Below are positions 17,391 through 27,127 of a stretch of DNA of 64,000 nt, piece by piece. Within the stretch, counting starts at the first letter, position 1. Every line of letters starts with the position of its first letter. The position numbers were made by a program, and so were the translations under genes. Where the stretch lies: NCBI GenBank assembly GCA_964626055.1, contig CAZVDF010000002.1:1-64000 (forward strand), in the 5' to 3' direction. Source of the DNA: JAFGSG01 sp964626055 (lineage in GTDB: Bacteria; Spirochaetota; UBA4802; JAFGDQ01). The notes beneath the pieces are model-generated. The model saw only the letters and a program-made list of their open reading frames with translations, searched no databases and was not told where the DNA came from.

Positions 17391-18092
17391 TTATATTTTA
17401 TAAAGGAATCTGCCGCAGTTAGTGCAGGTAACGATACTGGACTCCTTTAAAGAATCCTGTATCAGATTAAAGGGGATCTGGAAATTGCACGCCCCGCAGA
17501 TTTCTCCGCTAATTGATGCGATAGCTTTTCCATTCTGCGATTTTATCAGCTTCAAAAATCTTGTGCTTACCGCCGGCGACAACCGGGAGACATTACTGTC
17601 GAAAAAATCCTGATTTTCTCTGACGGATTCCTGAAACCGCTTCAATTTCTCTTCCAGCTCTTTAATATCGTAAATAGATTGTTTTTCGGCCTCTCTCAAT
17701 TCAGCCCTTTGGGAATTTAATTCAGTTTCTTTCTGTCCCAGATCATCAAAAGCGTTTATTAATACTTCTTCAATTGCATCTTTATCCGATATAATTTTAT
17801 TTAATTCATGTTCCAGAGCCGTCATTTCCTTTTCATTTTTAATGACTTCTTTTCTTTTCTCAAGTTTCCTCATCTTTTCATCTATTTCAGACAGCTCCGT
17901 TTCCTTGTTTTTTGTTGAGACCTTAATGTTTTTTATGATATTCTCCATGATAAGAATTTCACCAGCTTTTTGTTTGATACGATCTTTCCAGAATAAAATC
18001 GATTTTTCGCATTTTTCAATATCGGATCTACCCTTTAATATGTTATCCCAATATCTCTGAAGCTCGATCATTATTGAAATATCTTTGTTCAT
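17391..18092 (-). CDS. Coiled-coil C4 zinc-ribbon protein (CT398-like)
   Basis: I prefer the ATG at 18092 over the TTG at 18104; neither has a strong Shine-Dalgarno. From there the protein has ~233 residues. Residues ~10-170 form a long charged helical coiled coil (KNKETELSEIDEKMRKLEK, HELNKIISDKDAIEEVL). The end carries a four-Cys zinc ribbon (GEICGACNFQIP ... VTCTNCGRFLY). This is the fold of CT398/DUF164-type proteins, often found beside RNase H genes as here. The molecular role is not settled; links to sigma-54 and secretion proteins have been reported for the Chlamydia member. Confidence 0.8.
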   Translation of the reverse strand: MNKDISIMIELQRYWDNILKGRSDIEKCEKSILFWKDRIKQKAGEILIMENIIKNIKVSTKNKETELSEIDEKMRKLEKRKEVIKNEKEMTALEHELNKIISDKDAIEEVLINAFDDLGQKETELNSQRAELREAEKQSIYDIKELEEKLKRFQESVRENQDFFDSNVSRLSPAVSTRFLKLIKSQNGKAIASISGEICGACNFQIPFNLIQDSLKESSIVTCTNCGRFLYKI

Positions 18093-18322
18093 CTTAAATA
18101 TCAAATAATTCAGATAATAATATAATCCGTTGCCGCAACATGATTCATTTGATCCGGTAAATTCAATTACAAATTTATTTTATAGTTTTGACAATCATGT
18201 CAAGGACTAATTCATTTTTCATAAAAAGAATGAACCATAAACCTCGAAATAAAAAAATTAATTGTTGATAAAAGTTATTTCTCAGGTAATATAAAACAAT
18301 AATTCATAAAGGACAACGATCA

Positions 18323-20071
18323 ATGGACCCTGCAGTCAAAAAATTAATAGATGAATGGACAAAGCCGCCGTTTACAGCCGATACGATAAATGAAATAAAA
18401 AATTTAGAAGATACCGGTGGCGAAAAGGAATTAATCGACAGATTTTATACTAACCTTGAATTCGGCACAGGCGGCCTTCGCGGGATTATAGGCGCCGGTA
18501 CCAACAGGATGAACATATACACCGTAGGGATGGCAACGCAGGGACTTGCTGACTATATTAACAGACAAAACAAATCGGATATGGGCGTCGTAATAGCACG
18601 GGATTCGAGAAGAATGTCTGACGTTTTTGCGAAGGAAGCCGCCTCTATTCTTGCCGGGAACGGCATTAAAGTATACTTTTTTAAGGATATTACTCCCACT
18701 CCCGTATGTTCTTTTGCAATCAGGGAGCTTGGAACGGTTTCCGGCATTGTGATAACCGCAAGTCATAATCCGCCTGAATATAACGGATACAAAGTATACT
18801 GGGACGACGGCGGCCAGGTAATTCCTCCCTACGACCTGGAAATCATTGAACATGTAAAAAAAATAGACACTATATCTAAAATAAAAAAAGCAGACTTTAA
18901 AACGGCCGTTAAAAATTCAAAAATAATCATTCTTAAAGAAGAGATAATCAAAGCATATTTAAAGCGCCTTGAAAATAACACCTTCAGAAAAAATGAAAAA
19001 TCTCCCATTAAGATCGTTTACACGCCGCTTCACGGAACAGGTTACAGGATCATTCCGGATACATTAAAGCATTTCGGATTTAATAATATTAGTATTGTAA
19101 AAGAACAGGCTGAACCTGACGGTAATTTTCCCACCGTGAAATATCCTAATCCTGAAGAAAAAGAAGCTCTGGAGCTTGCCCTTAAACTGGCTGAAAAAAC
19201 CGATGCCGATATAATAATGGCGACTGATCCGGACGCAGACAGGATGGGTGTCGGTTTTAAGGACGGCGAAGGGAAATATGTTTTGATTAACGGCAACCAG
19301 ATGGGTACAATGCTTGAATATTACTTACTAACAAGACTGAAAGAAACGAACAGTTTGCCTGAAAACGGCGCAATAATTAAAACAATAGTAACAACCGAAC
19401 TTCAGGAAGAAATAGCCGAAAGTTTCAAATGCAAAGCTGAAAATGTTCTGACCGGATTCAAATGGATAGCAAAAAAAATGAAAGAATACGATGAAACAGG
19501 CAGCCGGACATTTATTTTCGGAGGTGAAGAAAGTTTCGGTTACCTGCCGGTAAACTTTGTAAGAGACAAAGATTCCGTAAGCGCATGCTACTTTTTTGCG
19601 GAAATGGCCGATTGGCTGCTAAATAAAGGGACCGGTTTATATCAATTCTTAAACCAGATCTATATAAATTACAGGCTTTATCTCGAAGACCTTCATTCTC
19701 TCACTTTAAAGGGACTCGACGGTATGCAAAAAATAAATGAAATTATGCATAAATTCAGAACTTCTCCTCCGGTAGAATTCGCCAGTCTTGCAGTAGATAG
19801 TATAGCGGATATCGAAGCTCTCAGGTTAAAAAAGATATCCACAGGGGAAGAAAAACAAATAAAATTGCCCCGTTCCAATGTTCTGCAATTTTTTCTGAAA
19901 GACGGCAGTAAAATAACAATAAGACCGTCCGGCACTGAACCGAAGATCAAATTCTATTTCAGCGTAAATGAAAAGGTTGATAAAGATAATATTGAAGATA
20001 AAAAAATTATGCTTAAAAATAAAATAGAATCATTAAAAAAAGATTTAACAGTAAAGGTGGAAAAAATTTAG
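18323..20071 (+). CDS. Phosphoglucomutase/phosphomannomutase
   Basis: This 582-residue alpha-D-phosphohexomutase has the four motifs in order: the active-site serine loop TASHNPPEYNG (S147), the metal loop DPDADRMG, the sugar loop GGEESFGY and the phosphate site RPSGTEPKIKFY. The length and the start (FGTGGLRG) fit the PgcA/ManB-like phosphoglucomutase group. It interconverts glucose-1-phosphate and glucose-6-phosphate, feeding UDP-glucose and so Ugd. The gene stands alone, divergent from the zinc-ribbon operon. A TTGACA with a nearby inverted TGTCAA lies at 18188-18203 in the upstream gap, but no convincing -10 follows. Confidence 0.9.
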   Translation: MDPAVKKLIDEWTKPPFTADTINEIKNLEDTGGEKELIDRFYTNLEFGTGGLRGIIGAGTNRMNIYTVGMATQGLADYINRQNKSDMGVVIARDSRRMSDVFAKEAASILAGNGIKVYFFKDITPTPVCSFAIRELGTVSGIVITASHNPPEYNGYKVYWDDGGQVIPPYDLEIIEHVKKIDTISKIKKADFKTAVKNSKIIILKEEIIKAYLKRLENNTFRKNEKSPIKIVYTPLHGTGYRIIPDTLKHFGFNNISIVKEQAEPDGNFPTVKYPNPEEKEALELALKLAEKTDADIIMATDPDADRMGVGFKDGEGKYVLINGNQMGTMLEYYLLTRLKETNSLPENGAIIKTIVTTELQEEIAESFKCKAENVLTGFKWIAKKMKEYDETGSRTFIFGGEESFGYLPVNFVRDKDSVSACYFFAEMADWLLNKGTGLYQFLNQIYINYRLYLEDLHSLTLKGLDGMQKINEIMHKFRTSPPVEFASLAVDSIADIEALRLKKISTGEEKQIKLPRSNVLQFFLKDGSKITIRPSGTEPKIKFYFSVNEKVDKDNIEDKKIMLKNKIESLKKDLTVKVEKI

Positions 20072-20141
20072 TAAATGCCCGGGCAATATGCAATTCATAT
20101 TATCATAAGCAAATTTTTGACGGATTTCAAGAAGCGGACCT

Positions 20142-22028
20142 TCACCTGATCCCCGGGCGTGCATAACGCCTATCCTTATCCCACAACGCGTCTTTTAAAC
20201 CGGAGATCCTGGTTGTAGGAGTATTTATCATATGGCGAATGATATCGATCCTGCCGTATATCTCAACTTTCTTACGGGCTCTTGTGACCGCAGTATATAA
20301 CAGTTCCCGCGTAAGCAAAGGACTTGTACGGTCCGGGAGTACTATAAGCACATTATCGAATTCTGATCCCTGGCTTTTGTGAACAGTCATGGCGTAAACA
20401 GTTTCGTGTTCCGGGATCTTCAAAGGCAGAATTTTCTTTATGCTGCCGTCCGGGGCAGATGTAAAAAAACGCATCCTGCCGTCCGCATCATCCTTAAGAA
20501 TTATCCCGATATCGCCATTATACAGTCTCATGCTATAATCGTTACGCGTTATCATTATCGGACGATACTCGTACCATTTGCTGCTGTATTTAATTAATCC
20601 GTTTTTACTGAGAATATCTTCTGCAAGTTCATTTATTTTTTCGACTCCTAACATCCCTTTACGGACAGCGCATAAAATTGTAAAAGTTGGAAATTCAGCC
20701 AATGCCTCTGTCGCCGATCCAGCTTTTATATAGGCGCTATATCCTTCGATTATTTTTTGAGATAAAATATCATTCAAAAAACTATTGGATTTATTTTCCA
20801 AAAAAGCGATATCCGTATAACTATTTTCAAGTAACATCTCCAGAACCTTTTCTGTTTTCCCTTCTCTGATCGACCTGCTGAATTCGCCTATCCCGCTTCG
20901 GCTGGCGAATCTGTAACTTCTGTTAAGAGTAATGATTGCGTCGGCAATCGCAGTTTCAGATATGCTGTCCGGAATTTTATCGGAAATTTCTGAAGGCAAA
21001 TTGCGCTTCAGAAGTTCTGTGAAATTTTTCGAAAATACGTGTTTTCTCCCAGTGTCGCAAATGTCCCCAAGAACGGAGCCGGCTTCGACCGAAGAAAGCT
21101 GATCCTTATCGCCGAGAAGAATAAGTCTTGAATTCACGGGTACTGCTTCAAAAAGTTTAGCTGTAAGGGCAAGATCCGCCATTGAGGATTCATCCACGAC
21201 AACAATATCAAAGGGCAGCGGATTTTCGGCATTAAATCGAAAATAAGGCGTACCTTCAATATTGCCAAGCAGCCTGTGTAACGTATAGCTTTCGTCCGGA
21301 ATACTGCTCTTTACAGTTTCGGAACTGTCAATCGTACTGCGAATCCTTTTGACTGTTTCCGAAAGCCTGGCGGCGGCTTTGCCTGTGGGAGCTGCAAGAG
21401 CTATTCTCAGGTCGGCGTTCTCTGCGTTCTCAAGTAAAAGAGCAATTATTTTTATAACAAGACTTGTCTTCCCTGTTCCCGGACCGCCGGATATCACGCA
21501 AAAACCTGATAAACACGCGGAAACGGCCGCTATTATCTGTTCAATATCATCATCAAATTTAAAAAACCTGCGAACGCTTTGCCTGAGAATTTCAATATTA
21601 ATTCCAGGGGAAATCGAAAGCCGGCTTTTAATATTCTCCGCGAGTTTCTGTTCATACAACCAGTAACGATATAAATATAATCTTGCGTTATCGTCAAGAA
21701 TCAGCGGCTTAAGTTCGCCTGGCCTGCCGATAATTTCGCATTCTTTAAGGCTGGCCAGCCATTTATCTTCGCTGTATAATAAAATATTTTCCGATTCGCT
21801 TTTTTCGTTGAATACGTCGAAAATATTTTTTCCCGCTATGAAAGGAATATGGACACACACACTGCCTCTCCCTATCTGGTTGCTCGCAAAACGCGATGCT
21901 AAAACAAGCTCAGGGCTGTATACTCCGGAAAGCCTTTGCATCAAATCGCCGAACTGCCTGTCAAGCTGCGTAAAAAGCATCGGCGCCTTTGCGTCTATCT
22001 CTTTTACTATGTCAGTGGTCTCTTTCAT
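20142..22028 (-). CDS. recD: RecD, exonuclease V alpha subunit
   Basis: This 628-residue SF1B helicase has Walker A GGPGTGKTSL (181-190), Walker B VVDESSMADL, GDKDQLSSVEAG (motif III), and near the C-terminus VHKSQGSEFDNV and LYTAVTRARKKV (motifs V and VI). RecD is the 5'-3' motor of RecBCD. recB lies 113 bases upstream on the same strand. The short gap to phosphoglucomutase (20072-20141) contains CCCGGG-type repeats at both ends but no clear terminator. Confidence 0.95.
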   Translation of the reverse strand: MKETTDIVKEIDAKAPMLFTQLDRQFGDLMQRLSGVYSPELVLASRFASNQIGRGSVCVHIPFIAGKNIFDVFNEKSESENILLYSEDKWLASLKECEIIGRPGELKPLILDDNARLYLYRYWLYEQKLAENIKSRLSISPGINIEILRQSVRRFFKFDDDIEQIIAAVSACLSGFCVISGGPGTGKTSLVIKIIALLLENAENADLRIALAAPTGKAAARLSETVKRIRSTIDSSETVKSSIPDESYTLHRLLGNIEGTPYFRFNAENPLPFDIVVVDESSMADLALTAKLFEAVPVNSRLILLGDKDQLSSVEAGSVLGDICDTGRKHVFSKNFTELLKRNLPSEISDKIPDSISETAIADAIITLNRSYRFASRSGIGEFSRSIREGKTEKVLEMLLENSYTDIAFLENKSNSFLNDILSQKIIEGYSAYIKAGSATEALAEFPTFTILCAVRKGMLGVEKINELAEDILSKNGLIKYSSKWYEYRPIMITRNDYSMRLYNGDIGIILKDDADGRMRFFTSAPDGSIKKILPLKIPEHETVYAMTVHKSQGSEFDNVLIVLPDRTSPLLTRELLYTAVTRARKKVEIYGRIDIIRHMINTPTTRISGLKDALWDKDRRYARPGIR

Positions 22029-22141
22029 AAAAAATAATTATCGGATTATTTTACCGGACTGATTTATTTATCTGAAATGCTAACATCAGCGATATGATAT
22101 AATGATCGTTATTTCATAAACAAGCCTTTTTATTCCACTAT

Positions 22142-25100
22142 TCAAGTCTGTACCCCTTCCGCAGGATTAGTGGGCTTTAAAAAATATTCGCTTAATGATT
22201 CAATCGTTTCCTTCGGAGGAATATCAGTGTAAATGCCGTAATAAGGATATCCCGGATCAATACCGCGTATAAATACATAAATTATGCCTCCGAAATGTTT
22301 GCCGTAATCATAATCAGCTTTTCTTAAAAGTAAAAAACGATGCAGGGCGACGGTATATAAATAATACTGCAGGATATAATAATTTTTTTTCATTACAGCG
22401 TCTATTTTTTCCGAAGCATAGTCCCGGATTTCGTTTCCGAGATGATTCGATTTCCAGTCAACTATATAATACTTTTCTTTATATTGAAAGACCATGTCGA
22501 TATAACCTTTGACGAATCCTTTGCGGTGTATAAATCCGAGGCGTTCCAGTGATGTTATAAACTCATTATCAATATTAATTCGATATTTTCTGAATATATC
22601 GGCCAGACCATGAGGGGTGATAAGACCCGACGGATAGAAGAATTCCAGCTCATTTAATCTGTCGTTTTCGGAAATTTTTCTTAAAGTGAAATCAGGCTGA
22701 ACACGCAGGAAAGGGGTATTAAGCACTTTGATGACCATATCGGCCAGCGTATCCTGCCAGTTATCCTCAATATTATATTTTAAGAGAGCATCTTTTATGA
22801 TCTTTCTTGTATTTTCTTCTTTAAAATTAATAAAATCAAGGTTTTCAAAAATTTCATGTATGCAGCTTCCGGCAAATGTACCTTTTGGGAAACTAAAAAT
22901 ACTTCTGGAATTATCGGCCGGTTTTTGAGCGGTTCCGGGCATGCTGTATATTCTGTCATGATCCGGGCTCTCGGTAAATTCCTTCGAGTCATGGGTTAAT
23001 CCGGAAAAGCTCGATATTCCCCAGTCATTCCTGATTTTGCCCGTAAAAATTCTGTTGATATATTCCGGTTTTGCATCTGTTGAAATTATGCGCTTATATT
23101 CGAATTTCGGCACATTTTGCACATGGATCGCTTCTTCGGACTTTTCGGCGAGAAGCCCGACATCTTTCATAATAGATTCATAAGTCAGAAACTGTGCATT
23201 GTTCCTGAGCCGGGTCACAGGATCCGACAGATCGTTACCGGCATAATGAAAAATATATGCGGGCGCCGAAGTTTCGGTTTCATTGATCCTGCCCCAGAAA
23301 AGATACGCGCTGTGCTTAGCCCTTGTAAGAGCGACATACAGTAAACGCATATTTTCGGCAAGCTCTTCGGCTTCGGCTATTTCTTTATTAGCCGGATCAC
23401 GCGCCAGGTCAAGAGTAAGATTATAATTATTCGCCGGATTATGAAACGCAAAAGCCTTGTCTCTTTCAATTGCCGACTCACCCCATGCAAAAGGGCAGAA
23501 AACAACAGGAAATTCAAGGCCTTTGCATCTGTGAACGGTTAATATCCTGACTGCATCGTCGTCTGTCTCAAGACGGATCTCATGCTCATCGGGCCGGTCG
23601 ATATCGCTTATTTTTTGATCGAGCCACCCGATCAGGGTCTCCATACCGAGCTTATTCCCGTTTTCCGCATTATGCAATATTTCAGCAAGATGCAATATGT
23701 TCGTCATGCGGCGTTCGCCGTTCGTATATGAGAGCAACCTGCCGCGAACTCCTTCATGCTCGAGAAATTGCCGGAACATCCTGTAGAATCCATGATTCTC
23801 CCACATGGCATGATATTCATAAAATCTGTTGATATAATTTTCAAGAATCGTTTCTTCGGAAGCAAGATCGAATATATCTTTGCCGGAACATCCCAGCATA
23901 TCGGTTGCCAGCGCGGATTTCAGCAGTCTCTCATCGCCCGGACCGGCAACTGATAACAGCACTCTTTCCATTTCGCCTGCTTCATGAGAATCAAATATGC
24001 TTTCGGAACCGTAAAGAACGCCGGGTATGTTATATCTTTGCAGTTCTCTCTGAACAAGCCCTGCCTGAAAATTCTTGCGGACAAGAACAGCTATATCCCC
24101 GGGTTTTATAGTACGGCTATATGTATTTTTATAATTCCCGCAGCCGGAAACAAGCCTGTGGATTTCACCTGCTACGGCATTCACTATAATTGCAGATGCG
24201 TTTTGTTTTGTTATTATACCGTTTTTTTTATCATTGTTTTCCTTATTTAATATCCATATCTTAAGGGGAGCTATTGACTCTGTACCCTTGATCCTGCCGG
24301 CAGCATTTACCGGATTATATGCAATCTCCTTAAATATAAAAGGATACTCTCTGTTTTGAAATATTGTATTGACAGCTTTTATGAGTTCAGGGGTCGATCT
24401 CCAGTTCGTTCCAAGCGTATATTTTGATTTTATGTTCTTGGACGCATTTATATATGCGAAAATATCTGCACCCCGGAATTTGTATATCGACTGTTTCGGA
24501 TCTCCTATAAGAAAAAGTGTTGAACCGGGCGTATTGAATATGCTTTTAAAAATACCGAATTGTACTGGATCGCTGTCCTGGAACTCATCGATCAGAGCGG
24601 CTTTGTAACGCGACCTGACAGCTTTTGCCAGAGCGCTTTTATTTCCATCTTTCAAAGCGTTGTGCATATTAACAAGAAGATCGTCAAAAGTAATGACATT
24701 CAGCATCCGCTTTTTTTTGACTGCTTCGGATTTTACGAAATCGAATAATTCTGTCTCCTTAAAAAGAACGAATTTTTCCAGAGACAGCATGGTTGAATCA
24801 TAAACTTTTAAAAAATCTTCACATGCGTCGAAAAACTTATTAACGGGCGCGCTGAATCCTTTTTTAATTGAATCACCGATCGACCCTGTTGTGAATTTTC
24901 CGAATGCATCAAAGATCATGACCGGATTTTCCGAGGAAAGGTATTCTTCCATCCGGTCGATCCATCTGGCCGTATTGTTTCGGGGATACTTTTTTTGATT
25001 CAGCCCGTTATTTGTTAAAAGTATATCTTTAACGGCTGATTTATTTAGCAGCCATTCTTTCCGTAAATTTTCATATGTTTTCAGAAATCGAGTTTCTACC

Positions 25101-25729
25101 AGGGAAATATCAGGTTTTTGCACGTCGGGAATTATCTCGAATGACGGATCTGCCGACAAATACCTGACCAGCTTAAGAAATCCCGATACGTTTATGTTGT
25201 TCTTCATGGCATACTGCGCTATAAGGGGGGAAGCCGTGTAGAAATTCCTACGCCAGAAGTCGTCTGCAATTTCCTGAATTAATCCGGATTGGTCCGTTAA
25301 AAGCTCGGAATTAAAAAGTGAATTGCTTTCGAAAGCGTTTTCGGACAGCATTCTTTTACAGAAACCGTGTATGGTACAGATAGAGGCTTCATCAAATCGA
25401 GTCAGCGCATCTTTCAGACGCCACAGGGCGGATTCATTATTTTTGTATCTGCCGGCAATATAAGTAATAAGTTCGTCTTCGTTCAAGCGTTCTTCGTTGC
25501 CGTTCAGGGCATTAAGGGCATCCTTAAGCCGCTCTCTTATCCTGTGTCTGAGTTCTTCAGTTGCAGCTTCTGTATAAGTAACACTTAAAATTTTATCTGC
25601 CAGAATGCCTTTTTCGAGTATCAAACGAAGAAAAAGACCTGCAATAATGTAAGTCTTCCCTGTGCCGGCGCTTGCCTCAATCAGGTTTATTCCTTTGAGC
25701 GGCGACTTAACAAGATCGAAATATTGCAT
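22142..25729 (-). CDS. recB: RecB, exonuclease V beta subunit (helicase-nuclease)
   Basis: This 1195-residue protein has Walker A IEASAGTGKTY (~17-27), Walker B ALIDEFQDSDP, LIGDPKQSIYKFRGAD, TVHRCKGLEFPVVF and LLYVALTRAKH, the UvrD-type helicase motifs of RecB. The C-terminal nuclease has D1078 (GYIDMVF), D1091 and K1093 (IVDWKSN), matching the E. coli RecB catalytic spacing. It unwinds and degrades DNA ends and loads RecA after Chi. recD follows on the same strand; recC is 1.4 kb upstream, with thyA between them. Confidence 0.95.
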   Translation of the reverse strand: MQYFDLVKSPLKGINLIEASAGTGKTYIIAGLFLRLILEKGILADKILSVTYTEAATEELRHRIRERLKDALNALNGNEERLNEDELITYIAGRYKNNESALWRLKDALTRFDEASICTIHGFCKRMLSENAFESNSLFNSELLTDQSGLIQEIADDFWRRNFYTASPLIAQYAMKNNINVSGFLKLVRYLSADPSFEIIPDVQKPDISLVETRFLKTYENLRKEWLLNKSAVKDILLTNNGLNQKKYPRNNTARWIDRMEEYLSSENPVMIFDAFGKFTTGSIGDSIKKGFSAPVNKFFDACEDFLKVYDSTMLSLEKFVLFKETELFDFVKSEAVKKKRMLNVITFDDLLVNMHNALKDGNKSALAKAVRSRYKAALIDEFQDSDPVQFGIFKSIFNTPGSTLFLIGDPKQSIYKFRGADIFAYINASKNIKSKYTLGTNWRSTPELIKAVNTIFQNREYPFIFKEIAYNPVNAAGRIKGTESIAPLKIWILNKENNDKKNGIITKQNASAIIVNAVAGEIHRLVSGCGNYKNTYSRTIKPGDIAVLVRKNFQAGLVQRELQRYNIPGVLYGSESIFDSHEAGEMERVLLSVAGPGDERLLKSALATDMLGCSGKDIFDLASEETILENYINRFYEYHAMWENHGFYRMFRQFLEHEGVRGRLLSYTNGERRMTNILHLAEILHNAENGNKLGMETLIGWLDQKISDIDRPDEHEIRLETDDDAVRILTVHRCKGLEFPVVFCPFAWGESAIERDKAFAFHNPANNYNLTLDLARDPANKEIAEAEELAENMRLLYVALTRAKHSAYLFWGRINETETSAPAYIFHYAGNDLSDPVTRLRNNAQFLTYESIMKDVGLLAEKSEEAIHVQNVPKFEYKRIISTDAKPEYINRIFTGKIRNDWGISSFSGLTHDSKEFTESPDHDRIYSMPGTAQKPADNSRSIFSFPKGTFAGSCIHEIFENLDFINFKEENTRKIIKDALLKYNIEDNWQDTLADMVIKVLNTPFLRVQPDFTLRKISENDRLNELEFFYPSGLITPHGLADIFRKYRINIDNEFITSLERLGFIHRKGFVKGYIDMVFQYKEKYYIVDWKSNHLGNEIRDYASEKIDAVMKKNYYILQYYLYTVALHRFLLLRKADYDYGKHFGGIIYVFIRGIDPGYPYYGIYTDIPPKETIESLSEYFLKPTNPAEGVQT

Positions 25730-25904
25730 ATTCTTTTATAAGGCTGTCTTAAAATTAATTTTACTCTGAAATAGAATTTAATTATCTAATAGTCAAATAT
25801 ATAATTAAAGCAAAAGGCGCAGTTATTTCAAAAAAGCATTGAATTTATTAAATATTATATTTGTTGTTGCTTAAAAACCAACAAAAGTCATATTAATAAA
25901 ATTA

Positions 25905-26159
25905 ATGAACATTTCTGAAATAATCGGGATAATTGCCGGGATCGCCACATCAGGATCATTCGTCCCGCAGGCTTATAAGATATACAAAACGAAAAAGACC
26001 CAGGACCTGTCGACAGGTATGTTTGCACTGCTGATCTGCGGGATTATTCTCTGGATTATTTATGGTGTGCTGCATAAATCGATACCGATTATTGCGGCGA
26101 ATTCGGTAACAGTCGCGCTATCTTTATATATGTTAATTATGAAAATTAAACATGGATAA
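25905..26159 (+). CDS. SemiSWEET sugar transporter (PQ-loop)
   Basis: This 84-residue protein has three membrane helices (~5-22, 38-57, 62-80) and the PQ motif in SGSFVPQAYKIY, followed by KKTQDLSTGMF and ILWIIYG. This is the compact bacterial half-SWEET that dimerises to carry sugars across the inner membrane. It lies on the opposite strand between recB and thyA and is not part of the recombination operon. Length and motifs match the family exactly. Confidence 0.88.
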   Translation: MNISEIIGIIAGIATSGSFVPQAYKIYKTKKTQDLSTGMFALLICGIILWIIYGVLHKSIPIIAANSVTVALSLYMLIMKIKHG

Positions 26160-26167
26160 CGGAACAA

Positions 26168-26995
26168 TCATATACCCTTTCTGAACTCTTCTATGCTTTT
26201 GCCTCTAAGACATTCCGCCAATTCCCATACGTAGTTGTAGAGATGCAGACCTTTTGAAGATGCTATGATAGACCCGTCTTCAACGCCGATCTCGGAAGCT
26301 ATGTATTCCTTCATCATTTGCATACCTGCAAGATTTGCCGGAAATCCTCCCCAGAGATCCCATGAACGGAAATAAACGATAAAGTGCAGCCTGTTATCCT
26401 GAATTCTTGTATCGATGGCCCTCAGGCACGGCGGATCAGCGAGAAGTATATCGGAAGGGCTCGCGACCTGCATAACCATCTGATTATTCCTGAATCCCTT
26501 ATTTTTATAGGTCCAGATGAGAAGCTCCATCTGGTTAAGAAAATATTTTCCGTTCTCTTCGGTAATGATTTTCGGATTATTCCATAGTTCATCTTCCTGA
26601 ACAAGAATTTCCATATTCTCTCTGGAATTGCGTATGGTTTTGATATTGCACGGCAATTCGTATTTACATATCCTTTGACCGTAAGTGTAGGATTCACCGG
26701 GCTTAAGCTCTCCGGACATCAGGTAAGGCAGATAATCATTCAGGTAATCATCCGCAACAGGATCCGGGAGATTGTACTGCGCGGGTATCTGGGGCAGCAA
26801 CGGCCTTTCGCCGGGCTTTCTGATGTGAACCGTAATATAATCGAACTCCAGCCTCTTCTCTCCTGCAAACGAACCGCGGTCTATTATAAAGTCCCTCCCG
26901 GCTTCTATGCATTTATAAACAATCTGAAACCATGCGTCCGGAAGAGTGGTCGCATCCACATGGATTGGGGTAAAACTTTTTATGCCTTTACTCAT
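26168..26995 (-). CDS. Thymidylate synthase, archaeal-like ThyA family
   Basis: This 275-residue protein has the catalytic region of the thymidylate synthase superfamily in a diverged form: catalytic C190 in ADPPCLRAID, R210 in YFRSWDLWGG, N221 in FPANLAGMQ (the Asn that favours dUMP over dCMP) and H251/Y253 in KGLHLYNYVW. The DPPCL and YFRS spelling resembles archaeal ThyA more than the E. coli type. It would convert dUMP to dTMP with methylene-tetrahydrofolate; a dCMP-hydroxymethylase-type activity is less likely given Asn221. It lies between recC and recB on their strand, 133 bases after recC. Confidence 0.75.
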   Translation of the reverse strand: MSKGIKSFTPIHVDATTLPDAWFQIVYKCIEAGRDFIIDRGSFAGEKRLEFDYITVHIRKPGERPLLPQIPAQYNLPDPVADDYLNDYLPYLMSGELKPGESYTYGQRICKYELPCNIKTIRNSRENMEILVQEDELWNNPKIITEENGKYFLNQMELLIWTYKNKGFRNNQMVMQVASPSDILLADPPCLRAIDTRIQDNRLHFIVYFRSWDLWGGFPANLAGMQMMKEYIASEIGVEDGSIIASSKGLHLYNYVWELAECLRGKSIEEFRKGI

Positions 26996-27127
26996 TTAAT
27001 TCTCCGGAAAATTATTTACTCAGGTTTCCTTGCTTCTTTTTCATTAATTATTAATACTATTGATAAAACAATCAATTTTGCGGCGATTTGCTGGCACTAT
27101 AAATTGTATAAATTATCAGTCAAATAT

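Noticed and set aside
18188..18203. Promoter TTGACA with inverted TGTCAA before phosphoglucomutase
   Set aside because: No acceptable -10 lies at 16-18 bases, so it was not listed as a promoter.
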